Assembly (NCBI GenBank): GCA_035402725.1
Contig: DAONDU010000030.1
Location: forward strand, 1 to 19,122
Direction of reading: 5' to 3'
DNA: 19,122 bases
Source of the DNA: UPXZ01 sp035402725
GTDB taxonomy: Bacteria; Bacteroidota; Bacteroidia; Bacteroidales; Paludibacteraceae
The translations under genes and the position numbers were made by a program. The number at the start of each line of letters is the position of its first letter. Within the stretch, counting starts at the first letter, position 1. The notes beneath the pieces were generated by a model. It was not told the origin of the DNA. It saw only the letters and a list, made by a program, of their open reading frames with translations, and made no database searches. Of the stretch, positions 1-10,600 are shown in pieces.

Positions 1-1267
1 GAAAATCCGTATCGGGCAGACTGCCATCGGCCAACCGGGGAGCTATAAGCAATGCTTCATCGAGGCTGATAAAATCATTACCATTTACTGTAATTCCACT
101 GCCGGGAGTAAACGAATTGTACAGCATATCCGAAGTGCCGATATTCAGCGTATCGCGATAGGAGGAGTATTTGTACGAAACATTGTTGCGTAGTTTATGC
201 CTTATACCCGGGCAATCGAGGGTAGTATCATTGCCTGTAAAGGAACTTTTGGTTATTTTCTGACTCAGCATGTTGTAATTGGTCGCATTCCTGAAAGCGG
301 TGTTGTTATAGAACAATATCTCCTTCTCGACGTGATGATTGGCATAAAAGCCGTTGGATTTATTTCGGTAAGCCACACAAAACCTGACCAAATGAGACGG
401 GATTGGACTCGGAAGCTTCGAAACAACAGGAGCCTGTCCGTAACCTCCGGCTTTGAAGCCATTGCCATCGCCCAGGCTTGCAAATGACGAGTTATAGCCA
501 TTGTAAAATGCCTGACAATTGTCGAAAACAACCATTTCGTACGCGTTGATGCAGTCATAACCGTCATCGCTGTTGAACCAGGCACGACAACCACGAATTA
601 CATTGCCGGTAGAACCTTTGGAAGGATGAAAGCCAAAACCATCCACATTACTTCCTTTTTTTGTTTCCGACACATTATCCCAGTTTCGATAGGCATCGCA
701 ATTCAACACCAGGTTGTTTGAACCGCTTTGAAGGTAAAATCCAATGCCCATACCATCGTGCATACATAGATTTTCGTAAATATTATAGCTTCCCTGGTTT
801 CTGAAACATTCCGATTGCGTGTGAGTGGTGATGGTTACCTGCATTCCAGTCACTTCCAGCCCTTTCAGATGAATGTATGAACCGGTAACAAAAAATGCCG
901 TAACCCGATAACCGGCAGGTTTTACAGCCGAAAAATCAAATACCGGCTTTTCACCGGGATATGCCCAGTAATAAATTCTTTTTGAAGCAGAGGTACCACT
1001 TTTATTCAGATTATTCACAACAGCGTACGGCCCGAGAGTTACATAAGCAGAGATATTTGAATTTGTCATGGTGTAAGATCCGCCTCTGATATATACGGTA
1101 TCGCCTCCCACGGCTACTGTCTGCCCTTTCATAATCGTAGCGTATGGTTCTGTTATTGAACCGGTTCCGGTATCGTCGTTTCCGTTGATAGCAATGTAAT
1201 AGGTTTTAGCAGTTACAGTGGTTAATGCTGATAACAAAACAATAAAAAGTATGATTATTTTTTTCAT
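1..1267 (-). CDS. PL9 family pectate/rhamnogalacturonan lyase, 3' end cut by window
   Basis: The reading frame opens at the ATG ending at 1267 and stays open for about 422 codons to the left edge, so the C-terminus is missing. It begins with a signal peptide (MKKIIILFIVLLSALTTVTA) followed by KTYYI, a usual start for exported beta-helix enzymes. The rest is a right-handed parallel beta-helix of short N/G-rich turns. PL9 enzymes cleave uronic acid backbones by beta-elimination using a Lys base and one Ca2+. The expected residues are visible: Asp209 in NVDGFGF, Asp234, Asp235 and Asp238 in NSDDGYD, and Lys272 in GDGNGFKAGG. The order and spacing match Pel9A of Dickeya as I remember it. The PRLADGSLPDTDF stretch near the edge is typical of PL9 ends, so probably only a short tail is lost, or a sorting domain follows. 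RG-I or homogalacturonan specificity cannot be decided; the neighbours favour RG-I. It is the last visible gene of the operon, 67 bases after PL11. Confidence 0.88.
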   Translation of the reverse strand, partial: MKKIIILFIVLLSALTTVTAKTYYIAINGNDDTGTGSITEPYATIMKGQTVAVGGDTVYIRGGSYTMTNSNISAYVTLGPYAVVNNLNKSGTSASKRIYYWAYPGEKPVFDFSAVKPAGYRVTAFFVTGSYIHLKGLEVTGMQVTITTHTQSECFRNQGSYNIYENLCMHDGMGIGFYLQSGSNNLVLNCDAYRNWDNVSETKKGSNVDGFGFHPSKGSTGNVIRGCRAWFNSDDGYDCINAYEMVVFDNCQAFYNGYNSSFASLGDGNGFKAGGYGQAPVVSKLPSPIPSHLVRFCVAYRNKSNGFYANHHVEKEILFYNNTAFRNATNYNMLSQKITKSSFTGNDTTLDCPGIRHKLRNNVSYKYSSYRDTLNIGTSDMLYNSFTPGSGITVNGNDFISLDEALLIAPRLADGSLPDTDF

Positions 1268-1334
1268 TACAGTAAATTATAATTGAATTTTTCCAATCAT
1301 GTTTTTTGAAAAGATGTCCTTTACTAAAAAAATC

Positions 1335-3932
1335 TCATTCATTGTCAGCAGTATAAACTTTAAAATTTCCGTACAACGATTTTCTTGTTGACATTTGTCT
1401 TAAACCAATTCTTCCATCATTTACAGGAGGAAAATTTTCAGTAGAAAAGAAGAAATAACGGATATGGTTTTCATATTTTACTCTCATTAAAAGTATATCG
1501 TTGTATTTTATAACTGTCAAATGGTATTTTTTATTTGGTTGAAATAACATCGGCGACAGATATTCCGGTTTTAAATCGGTATCGGTTAAACCTTTGCCGT
1601 TTTCCGGCAGATATCTTCTTCCTCTGATGTATTCTGTATTTTTATTATAATTCTCGTCATTTTCATATGCGGCATAACTAATGTGTAAAGTATTCAAATG
1701 ATTAAAATAAACACTCATTGCAGGAATTTTTCTTAAATCATTCCACATTGAAATATCTTTGATATAAGGTGCTTTTCCTTCGCCTTGCGCCTGAATGTAA
1801 AGAATATTTACAAAACGATTTACGCTATCTAATCGAGTAAAATCATATTCGATTTTTACATTTCCACCGAAACTTTTTTTAGTCCAAAGCACAGCGTGAT
1901 CGGCGTCTGATGCTGGTGTTTCACCAGCACAAAAAGTCATTCCTGAAATTGAATTTGTAATTTTCGCCTTTTCACCATCTAAAAACCATTTATCTTTCCA
2001 ATCGTTGGTGCAATCATCGCTCATTTCTTCTTTCCAGTCTAATTTTTCTAGTCTCGAGAAGAGTTTTTCCATCGTTTCATCACTATCGGAACCAAAATAA
2101 AAACCGGGTTGGGTAGGCTGATTATAACCAACATTTTGTGTTTCAACACTATGCCTGTAAATTATATCTTGCAAAAAAGTCGGGAAACGATACGCTGTTG
2201 AATAAGGTGTTACATAAATTCTAATTTCATTATTATCCGCAGAACGCCAGATAACCTCCTCACGCCAATCTCCAAAAATATCTGCGACCAAACACGGATT
2301 TGCTTTTGTTCCGTTATTTGAAAGTATTCCTTTGTCTTTTCCATCGAACAAAACAGAGGTGTTATTACCTGTCCATTTTGTGATTCTTGTTCCATCAAGC
2401 AATTCTCTATTTAAATCTCCATCCCACCAAACAGCCATATTTATCGATGGAGTATTATTCGAAACTTTTTCTCCTTTACACGAAAGAAGACCGCCGGATT
2501 GCGACGACCAAACTTCACACCCTTCGTGTCGCGGGTCAATGTCGGCACACATACATCTTCCTACATCTGAAGTTGACGGAATTTTAACCAACAATTCTCC
2601 TGTTCTGGCATCACTAAGACTGGAACCCGCTTCATTCGGAGCAAATTCGTGGCAATCCCATACTTCCAATCCCGGACGAGAAGGATCAATATCTGTCAGG
2701 TGCAAAGCATCACCGTGACCTAATTTAGTTGAGTATAGCGGTTTTCCATCGTTGTCTATTGCGCAAGCTCCATAAATTATTTCATCTTTTCCATCACCAT
2801 CAATATCTCCAATTCGGATATTGTGATTTCCTTGCCCTTCGTAATCTTTTAATTTTTTATCTTCAGATGTGTCAAATGTCCACAATCTGTTGAGTTTACC
2901 ATTTCTGAATGTCCAGGTTTCCATCACTGTTTTTGCCATATAACCTCGTGCCCAAAATATACACGGCAAATTTCCATCGAAAAAACCTATCGCAGCTAAT
3001 TGTCTGTCCATACGGTTGGCATAATTGTCACCCCAATCTTCTGTTCTATCACGTTCAATGTAGGGTCCTCTTGCTAATTCCCTACCTGAAACTCCTTCAA
3101 CGACAGAAAAAAATTCGGGTCCGGTCACTATTTTACCAAACAAACGCGATTCTTCATCTCTATTTATGTAATCCGTTATTCCATCTTTATTTTCATCGCC
3201 GATAATTTTCCCATCGCCAAACGTAGTTCCTTCACTGGATTTTATTGCTACCTCGCATTTTCCATTTCCATCAAAATCGGCTACCAGAAACTGAAAATAT
3301 TGTGCACCCTGTCTGATATTTGGTCCGACATTTATTTGCCATAACCGTTTCCCGTTTAATTTATAGGCTTCCAGAATATTCCCTTCGGGGCATAGGCCTG
3401 ATTGCGAACAGGCATAAAATGCTCCCACTCTTTTTAGTACAATTTCCAGTTCACCATCACCATCCAAATCGCCAACTGAAGCGTCATTGGGTTGAAATAA
3501 TTCTGCATCTTTAAATTTTAACGGAACAAGCGGAATAGAAATATACGGAATTTTTGCTTTTTCAGCGGTTAACAAATAAGTGGCAACAAGAACATCATTG
3601 TTTTTTTTATCATGAACAAATAATTGATATTCATTGTCTTCGGAGGTGTTTACATTTTTATCAGCAAAATATGTAGAAAACCACAAAGGTGATTTATTCA
3701 GTTTGACACGTTTTTCTGCGGTTTTTCGGTATAAATCAAAACTTATAGCGGAAGCATCTTCTTTAAAAAGACGCCAGGTAACAGAAACCTCACCATTTCC
3801 TGAATGAATTGCAACGAGTCCTCTGTTCATCTTTTCGATTTGCCTGATATTATAATCTGGAATTTTTACATCGCCCCAAATATATCCTGCAAACAAAAGA
3901 TTTATGAATAATATGAAAACTTTTTTCTTCAT
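1335..3932 (-). CDS. PL11 rhamnogalacturonan lyase fused to a C-terminal YesU-like (DUF1961) domain
   Basis: A signal peptide (residues 1-20) precedes the PL11 signature QIEKMNRGLVAI and a small FnIII-like beta-domain (about 30-125). An eight-bladed-propeller-type region with Ca2+-binding acidic loops follows: GDLDGDGELE (154-163), DFDGNGKCE (219-227), DENKDG (246-251) and GDIDGDGKDE (375-384). The PL11 part ends at NVGYNQPTQPGFYFG (600-614). The family cleaves the Rha-GalA backbone of RG-I by beta-elimination. Typical secreted PL11 enzymes such as YesW are about 600-620 residues; this protein has 865. After a charged linker, residues 637-865 form a second domain with LHISYAAYE and GRIGLRQM...K.LYGNF near its end. 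This matches the Bacillus subtilis YesU family (DUF1961, concanavalin-like fold, about 220 residues), which is encoded beside RG lyases in the yes operon. The fusion reads through without a frameshift. Its sequence is more A/T-rich than GH2 or PL9. Confidence 0.94.
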   Translation of the reverse strand: MKKKVFILFINLLFAGYIWGDVKIPDYNIRQIEKMNRGLVAIHSGNGEVSVTWRLFKEDASAISFDLYRKTAEKRVKLNKSPLWFSTYFADKNVNTSEDNEYQLFVHDKKNNDVLVATYLLTAEKAKIPYISIPLVPLKFKDAELFQPNDASVGDLDGDGELEIVLKRVGAFYACSQSGLCPEGNILEAYKLNGKRLWQINVGPNIRQGAQYFQFLVADFDGNGKCEVAIKSSEGTTFGDGKIIGDENKDGITDYINRDEESRLFGKIVTGPEFFSVVEGVSGRELARGPYIERDRTEDWGDNYANRMDRQLAAIGFFDGNLPCIFWARGYMAKTVMETWTFRNGKLNRLWTFDTSEDKKLKDYEGQGNHNIRIGDIDGDGKDEIIYGACAIDNDGKPLYSTKLGHGDALHLTDIDPSRPGLEVWDCHEFAPNEAGSSLSDARTGELLVKIPSTSDVGRCMCADIDPRHEGCEVWSSQSGGLLSCKGEKVSNNTPSINMAVWWDGDLNRELLDGTRITKWTGNNTSVLFDGKDKGILSNNGTKANPCLVADIFGDWREEVIWRSADNNEIRIYVTPYSTAYRFPTFLQDIIYRHSVETQNVGYNQPTQPGFYFGSDSDETMEKLFSRLEKLDWKEEMSDDCTNDWKDKWFLDGEKAKITNSISGMTFCAGETPASDADHAVLWTKKSFGGNVKIEYDFTRLDSVNRFVNILYIQAQGEGKAPYIKDISMWNDLRKIPAMSVYFNHLNTLHISYAAYENDENYNKNTEYIRGRRYLPENGKGLTDTDLKPEYLSPMLFQPNKKYHLTVIKYNDILLMRVKYENHIRYFFFSTENFPPVNDGRIGLRQMSTRKSLYGNFKVYTADNE

Positions 3933-3973
3933 TTCTTAAACGTGACACAAAACCTCTTTTTCAATTTTTATCT

Positions 3974-3988
3974 GATTGATTATCAATC
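3974..3988. promoter_or_regulatory. 7-bp perfect inverted repeat ahead of the PL11 gene
   Basis: GATTGAT-T-ATCAATC is a perfect inverted repeat with 7-base arms and a 1-base centre, 42 bases upstream of the PL11 start codon, in the 111-base gap after PL1. The centre is too tight for a good RNA hairpin and no T-tract follows the repeat, so a protein-binding site is likelier than a terminator. I found no Bacteroidota promoter of the TAnnTTTG type on the minus strand in this gap. A chance A/T-rich palindrome remains quite possible. Confidence 0.25.
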
Positions 3989-4043
3989 CTTCATCATTAA
4001 CAAAAATCCCTCCGAATCTTCCCGATAGGTCATCAGTATAAAT

Positions 4044-7000
4044 TTATTTTTTTATCAATTTATCGGAGTATATTATTGTGTTGTTGCTGTATAAACAAAT
4101 CAGATAAGTTCCTTTTTGAAGATTTCTACAATCTAGACTGATTTCGTTTGTTTCTGTAAATACCTGATGTTTAATTTTTTTCCCACTGAAGTCCATCACT
4201 TTCAGTGTAATTTCCCTGAATTTCTCGGGCAATCTGATGGCAGTAAAGGTATTTGCAGGATTTGGCGATATTTTTATTAATTCCTGATACGGATTCACAA
4301 TACCGTTTGCATCTGAAACCACCTTTAAAACTCCGTTGCTGAAAACCCATTTCAAGCCATCCCCGGGTTCTGAAGGGATAATTTCACTAAAGTTACCTGA
4401 AAAAGATGTACCTGAAAAGAGTGTAAACTGGTCACCATCTTTTAACAACTGAGTTGTGGTATTTTTTATGTTCAGTTTTCCACCAAAAACCACAGCCCCG
4501 CTTGAAGCAATTTTATCCGAGGTCATTGTCGTTGGATTGATTTCCATATTAGTCTGACTTCCGGCATTCAGTGTAAGCGGACCTACTGTCATGGTTGCAA
4601 TATTGGACGGAATAGCCATCGGATCACCGGCCTGAATAACTCCGCCAGACAAAACCACGACAGCACCCGGCAACGTTCCCTTTCCTCCGAGAAGCCCACC
4701 CTCTTGAACAGTAATTTTTCCTGCTCCTGTGTGTGCACCATTTACAATCAGCATTCCTCCTCTGACGGTTGTTGTTCCACTGTAGATATTTGCTCCTGTT
4801 AATCTCCAGTAGCCGTTTCCTTCTTTCACAATGCTTGTTGTTCCTTTATAACTTCCGTTGGAACACTCGTTATTGATAATTCCGGCAAAGGTTTCATCGG
4901 TTCCGGTGCCACCTACAATCCAGGTCATAGTGGCAGCATTGTTTTGTTTATCGGCTCCTGCCAGATATGTTCCGGCAGCGCCAGAAAGTCCTCCCAGGTA
5001 CATTGTACCTGCGTTTTTCCAACAGACAATTTTTGTATTACCCGAAGTAATAACTCTTCCGTTTGGAATTCCAAGTGTATTATTCAACATAAACTGACTT
5101 CCATCTGTGGCCGTTCCTAAACCACGTGCGTAAACAATTCCGCTAAATTGCGTCCAATCGCCCTGAACGTATTCTCTAACGTAATTTATATCAAAATAAA
5201 GTTTTCCACTTCCACTGAATTTGCTGTAAATATAGCAGTTTCTAAATGGCTCGAAAGCTGAAACATTTCCATCGAGAACTTGAATATCTGCATAGTAATT
5301 TTCGTAATTTGTAGTGGAACCGCCACTTGTTTTTAATCTTCCTCCATTTAAAACAAATGATTTTCCAGCACCCAAACTTGCATTGATATTATCGACTCCG
5401 TTGTACTCAATAGTTCCGTTGGTAATGGTTGTAGTTCCATCGTAAGTATTAATATTTTTACTCAATAAGGTTCCTGCTCCCGATTTTGTTAAACTTCCGG
5501 TGCCGGTAATAATTCCGTTTTGAGTGAGGACAGTGCCATTTGTCTCAATCGAAATTTCAGGATTATTTTCAATTACAATAGAACGATCGGTAGAAACTGA
5601 AGCGCCTGTGTAACTCAGTTTTCCTCCTTTCAACACCAGATTGAAATCGTAATTAGGTGATGCTCCAATGGAACTTGGCAGGCCACCGTTTGCTATTTTA
5701 TTTAATTCCAATGTTCCCCGGTACAGAACCGTAGCTCCGGTATAGTTATTATCAGACATCAGCGACAGTTTTCCGGTTCCGGTTTTATTGACTGAACCTA
5801 CTCCGGAGATTGATGATCCCGACAAGGTATAATCGTTTGAGGCATTTACGACTAATGTACCTATTGAAACCGGTTCGGTGATGGAAATTGTTGCGGTATT
5901 TACTAATTCGGGAAATAAAACTTTCGAATTATCGGTAAAAATTTCAGATCCGCCACTCCAGTTAGCAGAAGTTTTGTTCCAGCTATTATCATTCTGACCC
6001 TTCCATATTAGATCTGGAGTATATGTTGTCAAATCTGTTACAGCAACAGGAACAGGTTTTGTTTTCACCGTCAATTCATTGGAATAAGTGGAATAACCGC
6101 CTGCATTATAACCTCGAACTCTAAAAACATAAGATTGTTCCGGAGTTAAACCTGCAACATTAAAAGTACTGATATTTTTGTTGGTACGTGTTATTTCTGT
6201 AAAAGTTCCACCAATTTTTTGCTCGATACAATACCCTATTTCTTTATCGGTAAAATCAAACCAGGTTAAATAAATATTATTTTGAGTGATTGAGTCGGTG
6301 GTCAAATTGAGCGGAGCACGTAAAAAATCCTGAGAATACGATGATGTAATACCATTGATATAATTTTCGATATTCAAATATCCGTTTACCGCTTTTTTTA
6401 CCGCATCAGTAGCATCAACTTTATTTAATCCATTTGAATCTTCCCAAGCATCAGGCATTCCATCGTTATCCGTATCAGTGCGTTTTGTTCCCGTCCAAAC
6501 ATTCCAAGATGTTGGTATTCCAATAGATAATTCATTTTCATTTGAAATTACATTCCCTCCTTTCCCAAAAGAACGTACTTCATTCACGACATAACAATCG
6601 GCTAAGTCGCGATAAGGCAATGAAGCTCCCACAAAAGGAAGTACAGAATCGATCAACATATTGGCACTCCATTTTGGGAGAACCGGATAGTTATACCGAA
6701 CAGTCTGAAAATCAGGACCACCCGAATACTCATTTTGCGGAACAAGATATCCGTCAACTATTCCATTTCTGTTTTTATCCCACCAGTTGTCATCAGCATA
6801 AATATGAAAATTGGCATTTGCACCACCTAATGCTGCTACTGAATTTAGCGGTCCATTGATGAAATAATTGCTTTCGCAGTTGGCATACGACTGTCCTTCG
6901 GAATCGCCTCCCATAATATATGCTCCTGACGACCAGTTATATACAATATTATTGACATATTGATTAACACCTTTGATTTTATTATTCCGGGTATCATTAT

Positions 7001-7637
7001 CAACATACAAGTTGCGGTAAAGTGTAACACCTCCATCGGTTTGAATTAATCCGCCTGCGGAGTGACTTAATAATCCTTGCGAAATAATCGAATTTTGAAT
7101 GGTAATATTGACGCACGCCTCTCCCGAAACAGAAAAAGTTTCATCTCTACCCCACGAAACAGAAACGTGATCGAAAATCATATTGCTTCCCTCGGCTATT
7201 CCCAAAGCATCTTTTCCCGAATCTCCAACGGCACCCATTCTTATCCGCAAATACCTGCAAATAACATTATCGGCATTTGAGAACGAGAATCCGTTGCCAT
7301 AAACAGTTATTCCTTCACCAGGTGCTGTTTGTCCGGCAATGTAGATATTGGATGAAACAACGATTCTGCTGGATATTTTAATCACACCGGCTACATCAAA
7401 TACCACAATTCGATTCGAAGCACTGACCGCATCGCGAAATGAGCCTGTTCCGGAATCATTCAGATTAGTAACATGAACTACTTGTGGCGCAGATGATGCT
7501 CTTGCTCCCAATGCATATTTTCCAAAACCTTCAGCTTCCGGAAATGATACAAGTTGTGCATAAATCTGACAAGTCAAAAACGTGCATAAAAAAACAGCCA
7601 GGAAAATAACAGATATTTTTAAGAACTTTGATTTCAT
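4044..7637 (-). CDS. Secreted PL1 pectate lyase with FnIII, autotransporter-type repeats and T9SS sorting tail
   Basis: This is a modular extracellular protein of 1197 residues. Residues 1-27 are a signal peptide ending in IYA. Residues 28 to about 435 are a PL1 pectate lyase beta-helix starting at FPEAEGFGKYA, with the Ca2+/active-site region FDHVSVSWGRDETFS (155-169). The acidic loop TDTDNDGMPDAWED (387-400) looks like a Ca2+-binding connector. Residues 441-527 form a fibronectin type III domain. Residues about 540-1005 carry autotransporter-associated beta-strand repeats, with KTGTGKLSL...YTGAT, KSGAGTLL...YDGTT and KEGNGYWRL...YSGTT. Residues about 1119-1197 form a T9SS type A sorting domain (KISPNPANTF...GTYLI...KLIKK). 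PL1 enzymes cut homogalacturonan by beta-elimination. The tail implies export by the Por system and attachment to or release from the surface. The repeats are normally seen in type V autotransporter passengers, but no outer-membrane barrel is present here. The start lies 6 bases after the GH2 stop. Confidence 0.92.
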   Translation of the reverse strand: MKSKFLKISVIFLAVFLCTFLTCQIYAQLVSFPEAEGFGKYALGARASSAPQVVHVTNLNDSGTGSFRDAVSASNRIVVFDVAGVIKISSRIVVSSNIYIAGQTAPGEGITVYGNGFSFSNADNVICRYLRIRMGAVGDSGKDALGIAEGSNMIFDHVSVSWGRDETFSVSGEACVNITIQNSIISQGLLSHSAGGLIQTDGGVTLYRNLYVDNDTRNNKIKGVNQYVNNIVYNWSSGAYIMGGDSEGQSYANCESNYFINGPLNSVAALGGANANFHIYADDNWWDKNRNGIVDGYLVPQNEYSGGPDFQTVRYNYPVLPKWSANMLIDSVLPFVGASLPYRDLADCYVVNEVRSFGKGGNVISNENELSIGIPTSWNVWTGTKRTDTDNDGMPDAWEDSNGLNKVDATDAVKKAVNGYLNIENYINGITSSYSQDFLRAPLNLTTDSITQNNIYLTWFDFTDKEIGYCIEQKIGGTFTEITRTNKNISTFNVAGLTPEQSYVFRVRGYNAGGYSTYSNELTVKTKPVPVAVTDLTTYTPDLIWKGQNDNSWNKTSANWSGGSEIFTDNSKVLFPELVNTATISITEPVSIGTLVVNASNDYTLSGSSISGVGSVNKTGTGKLSLMSDNNYTGATVLYRGTLELNKIANGGLPSSIGASPNYDFNLVLKGGKLSYTGASVSTDRSIVIENNPEISIETNGTVLTQNGIITGTGSLTKSGAGTLLSKNINTYDGTTTITNGTIEYNGVDNINASLGAGKSFVLNGGRLKTSGGSTTNYENYYADIQVLDGNVSAFEPFRNCYIYSKFSGSGKLYFDINYVREYVQGDWTQFSGIVYARGLGTATDGSQFMLNNTLGIPNGRVITSGNTKIVCWKNAGTMYLGGLSGAAGTYLAGADKQNNAATMTWIVGGTGTDETFAGIINNECSNGSYKGTTSIVKEGNGYWRLTGANIYSGTTTVRGGMLIVNGAHTGAGKITVQEGGLLGGKGTLPGAVVVLSGGVIQAGDPMAIPSNIATMTVGPLTLNAGSQTNMEINPTTMTSDKIASSGAVVFGGKLNIKNTTTQLLKDGDQFTLFSGTSFSGNFSEIIPSEPGDGLKWVFSNGVLKVVSDANGIVNPYQELIKISPNPANTFTAIRLPEKFREITLKVMDFSGKKIKHQVFTETNEISLDCRNLQKGTYLICLYSNNTIIYSDKLIKK

Positions 7638-7643
7638 AAAATT

Positions 7644-10600
7644 CTATTTTAATTCATACATTTCGGCTTCTACTATTCTTAATTCTCCTTTTGAATTTGC
7701 GCCGTCAGGGTCTTTGTATAAATCAAGTTCTCCTGCCGATTTTGCCGCCACTTCCACAATGCCTCCAAAAGCATCTTTTTCTTCAGTTGCACCTGTAATT
7801 CTTATAGTTACAAAACGACCTTTTGTCGGCTTGAAAGGGATATTAATGTATCCGAGCGATTTTTCGGTTTCGCCTTCCCACACTTTTTTTCCGTCCACAA
7901 AAATCTGAATGGGATAAGAACGCATTCTCCAACCGGTCAGTTTGAGTTCTATTTCATTTACTGTGGCATCATGCTCCAGCTCGTATTTTATCCAGCCAGA
8001 GGAAATTCTTCCATCATTCCTCCACTCCGACAATTCATTATCGTCAAAGCTTTTGGCTACGTCGGCTTCGTTGCTTCCGGCAGTTGCTCCGACAATTTCC
8101 ACCGAATGTCTTTTTATAGTAAAAGACACTCCTTTGGGAGTTTCGCCTCGGGAAAGATTTACCGGTTGATAATTGGACGAAATATAGGTTGATAAACCTT
8201 CTTTTTCATTAATTTTTACTGATGAGAATTCAATTGAAGCCGGTTTCAGGGAATTATCGGGGGTGCTCGCTGTCAGTTTAATTTTTCCTGCTTTGGTTGT
8301 GGAACGAATCAGCACACGGTTAATGCCACATTCTACCGGCAGTTGTTTTTCGAGTACATAATTTCCTTCCTTTCCCTGTGCAATTCCTCCCCGCCATTCA
8401 GCATTTCCCTGTAAATCGAAATCAATAAGCGAGTTATCGAGCGGACAACGTCTGCCATCTTTGTCCACCACTTCAATTTCGATCAATGCCAGATCAACTC
8501 CATCAGCTTTGAACCCGTCGGGTGCATTTATCAGTTTCAGCGTGATTTTTTCGGGTTTTCCTGCAGTTTCTTTTTTTATTTTGCTGATAATACTCCTTTC
8601 ATTATCGTAGCTTACAGCTTCCACAGTTCCTTCTTCCCATTTTATATCTTTGAATTTGAAAAGAAATCCTGCGCTTCTTTCACCAAATCCCTGCGATTTT
8701 CCATTGACGAAAAGTTCCACTTTTTCACCTGTAGAAACCACCATAACATCCTTCGTTTCTCTCGGAGTTGGATTTTTTCCATCAACAGGAGGATTGTATG
8801 CTTGTTGCCAGTGTCCGCAAATATAACTTCCATTTTTTTCAATATCAACCCAGCCGTTCCACATCACCTGATGTGCAAAAAAAGCATCTTTTGGAACACG
8901 CATGGCATCCACAACTCCGCTCCTGCGGTAGTTCTCAGCTCCGCGCCAGTGTGTATTTGACTCGTGGAAATGAATTTTCAGCCCACCGCTGCTTACTCTT
9001 GTACCTGTACCTGGACGTACCCGGTAATAGTCCCACCAGCGGGTGATTAATTCCTCGAAAAAACTATCCTGATTGCGGTTGTAGGGACGAGTGTCAATAT
9101 TTTTTTGAGGTTCGGCATTCGCAACCGAACGGTAATATTTCGATCCTTCACCGTCTTTGTGGTAAGGAAACGAGTAATTATCCCAGTATTTTCGCAATCC
9201 TTCATCCCGGCAGTATTCGGTTGCAAAAAGCGGTTTTTGAGCACTTTTATTGATGTAAAGCATTTCGCCTCCCCATTCAGCAATTTTACTGTCGAGCATT
9301 TCACGTGAACCCATTACACGTCCTCCATATGGATCGTACTTGTCACGCAGGGCTTTGAGTTCCGTGATGTGTGTTTCGCTGATTGTCTCGTTTCCACCCT
9401 CATAAAAAATCACGCTCGGATTATTCCGATTGTAAATAATGGCATCGCGCATCAGTTCCACACGTTGTTCCCAGCGACGCCCTTCCACATCTTTTTCCGA
9501 ATCTCCTGCGGGCATCAACTGGATAAGTCCCACCCGATCGCAACTTTCCACATCCTGCTTCCAGGGTGTAACATGCATCCAGCGCACCGTATTCGCGTTG
9601 CTTTCCACCATCATTTTGTTACTGTAATCGCTCAGCCACGCCGGGACCGACTGACCCTGAGCAGGCCATTCGTTGGTAGTGCGTTCAGCATAGCCTTTTA
9701 TCTGCAAAACACGGTCGTTTAGCCAGAACATTCCTTTGTCAAAACGGGTTTTTCGAAATCCGGTACGGGTTTTTACCACGTCCGAGGGTTTTCCGTCCAC
9801 AATGAGTGTGGTGTAAACATTGTACAGATATCCATAACCCCACGACCAGAAGTGCAAGTCTGAAACTTTGTTGTGTGCTTTGATACTCTTCATTTCTCCC
9901 GAAGCTATTTTTTCGGGTTTTGATTTGAATGTTTTGATAATTTTTCCGTCCGGATCTTCAATTTTTACTTCCAGCTCCACATTTTTTTCTGCCGGTAATT
10001 CGTTTTTCACCTGAGTTTCGGCAAAAATCTGTGCAGATTTATTTGTAATGTCGATTTCGCGGGCATACACGTAGGTTCCGGTTGTTTGCAGATTGCTGTA
10101 AAGGGGTAAAGTCTGATACAGTTTTGGTGTAACGTGTAAATATACATTTTTAGGGATTCCTCCGTAGTTTGCATAAAAATTCCGGTCGTTCCACTGATAG
10201 CCGGAACCTGTTGTATGTTCCTTATATCGCCAGGAGTTGTCAATACGTGCCGCTAAAACATTTTCGCCGGAATAATTCACAATCTCCGAAATATCAAATC
10301 CGAAAGCCATTACCCCGTTTTCGTGCCAGCCGATTGATTTTCCGTTCAGGAAAAACTCACCGCCAAAACGAATACCTTCAAATTCCAGAAATATTTTCTG
10401 ACCGCTGGCAGTTTTTGGCAATCTGAAATGCTTGCGATACCAGACCACCGTATCGGTATGTTCCGAAATACTCAGTTTGAATGCTTCATCTTGATTAAAA
10501 GCGTACGGAAGTGTTATTTTTTTCCAGGATTTATCAATATTACTCGGTTTCTCAGCCCCTTTTACATCACCAAGCTGTAAAAGCCAACCGGAATTGAAAT

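Noticed and set aside
4683..5786. Type V autotransporter
   Set aside because: The repeats resemble passenger repeats, but the protein ends in a T9SS sorting domain and has no C-terminal barrel.
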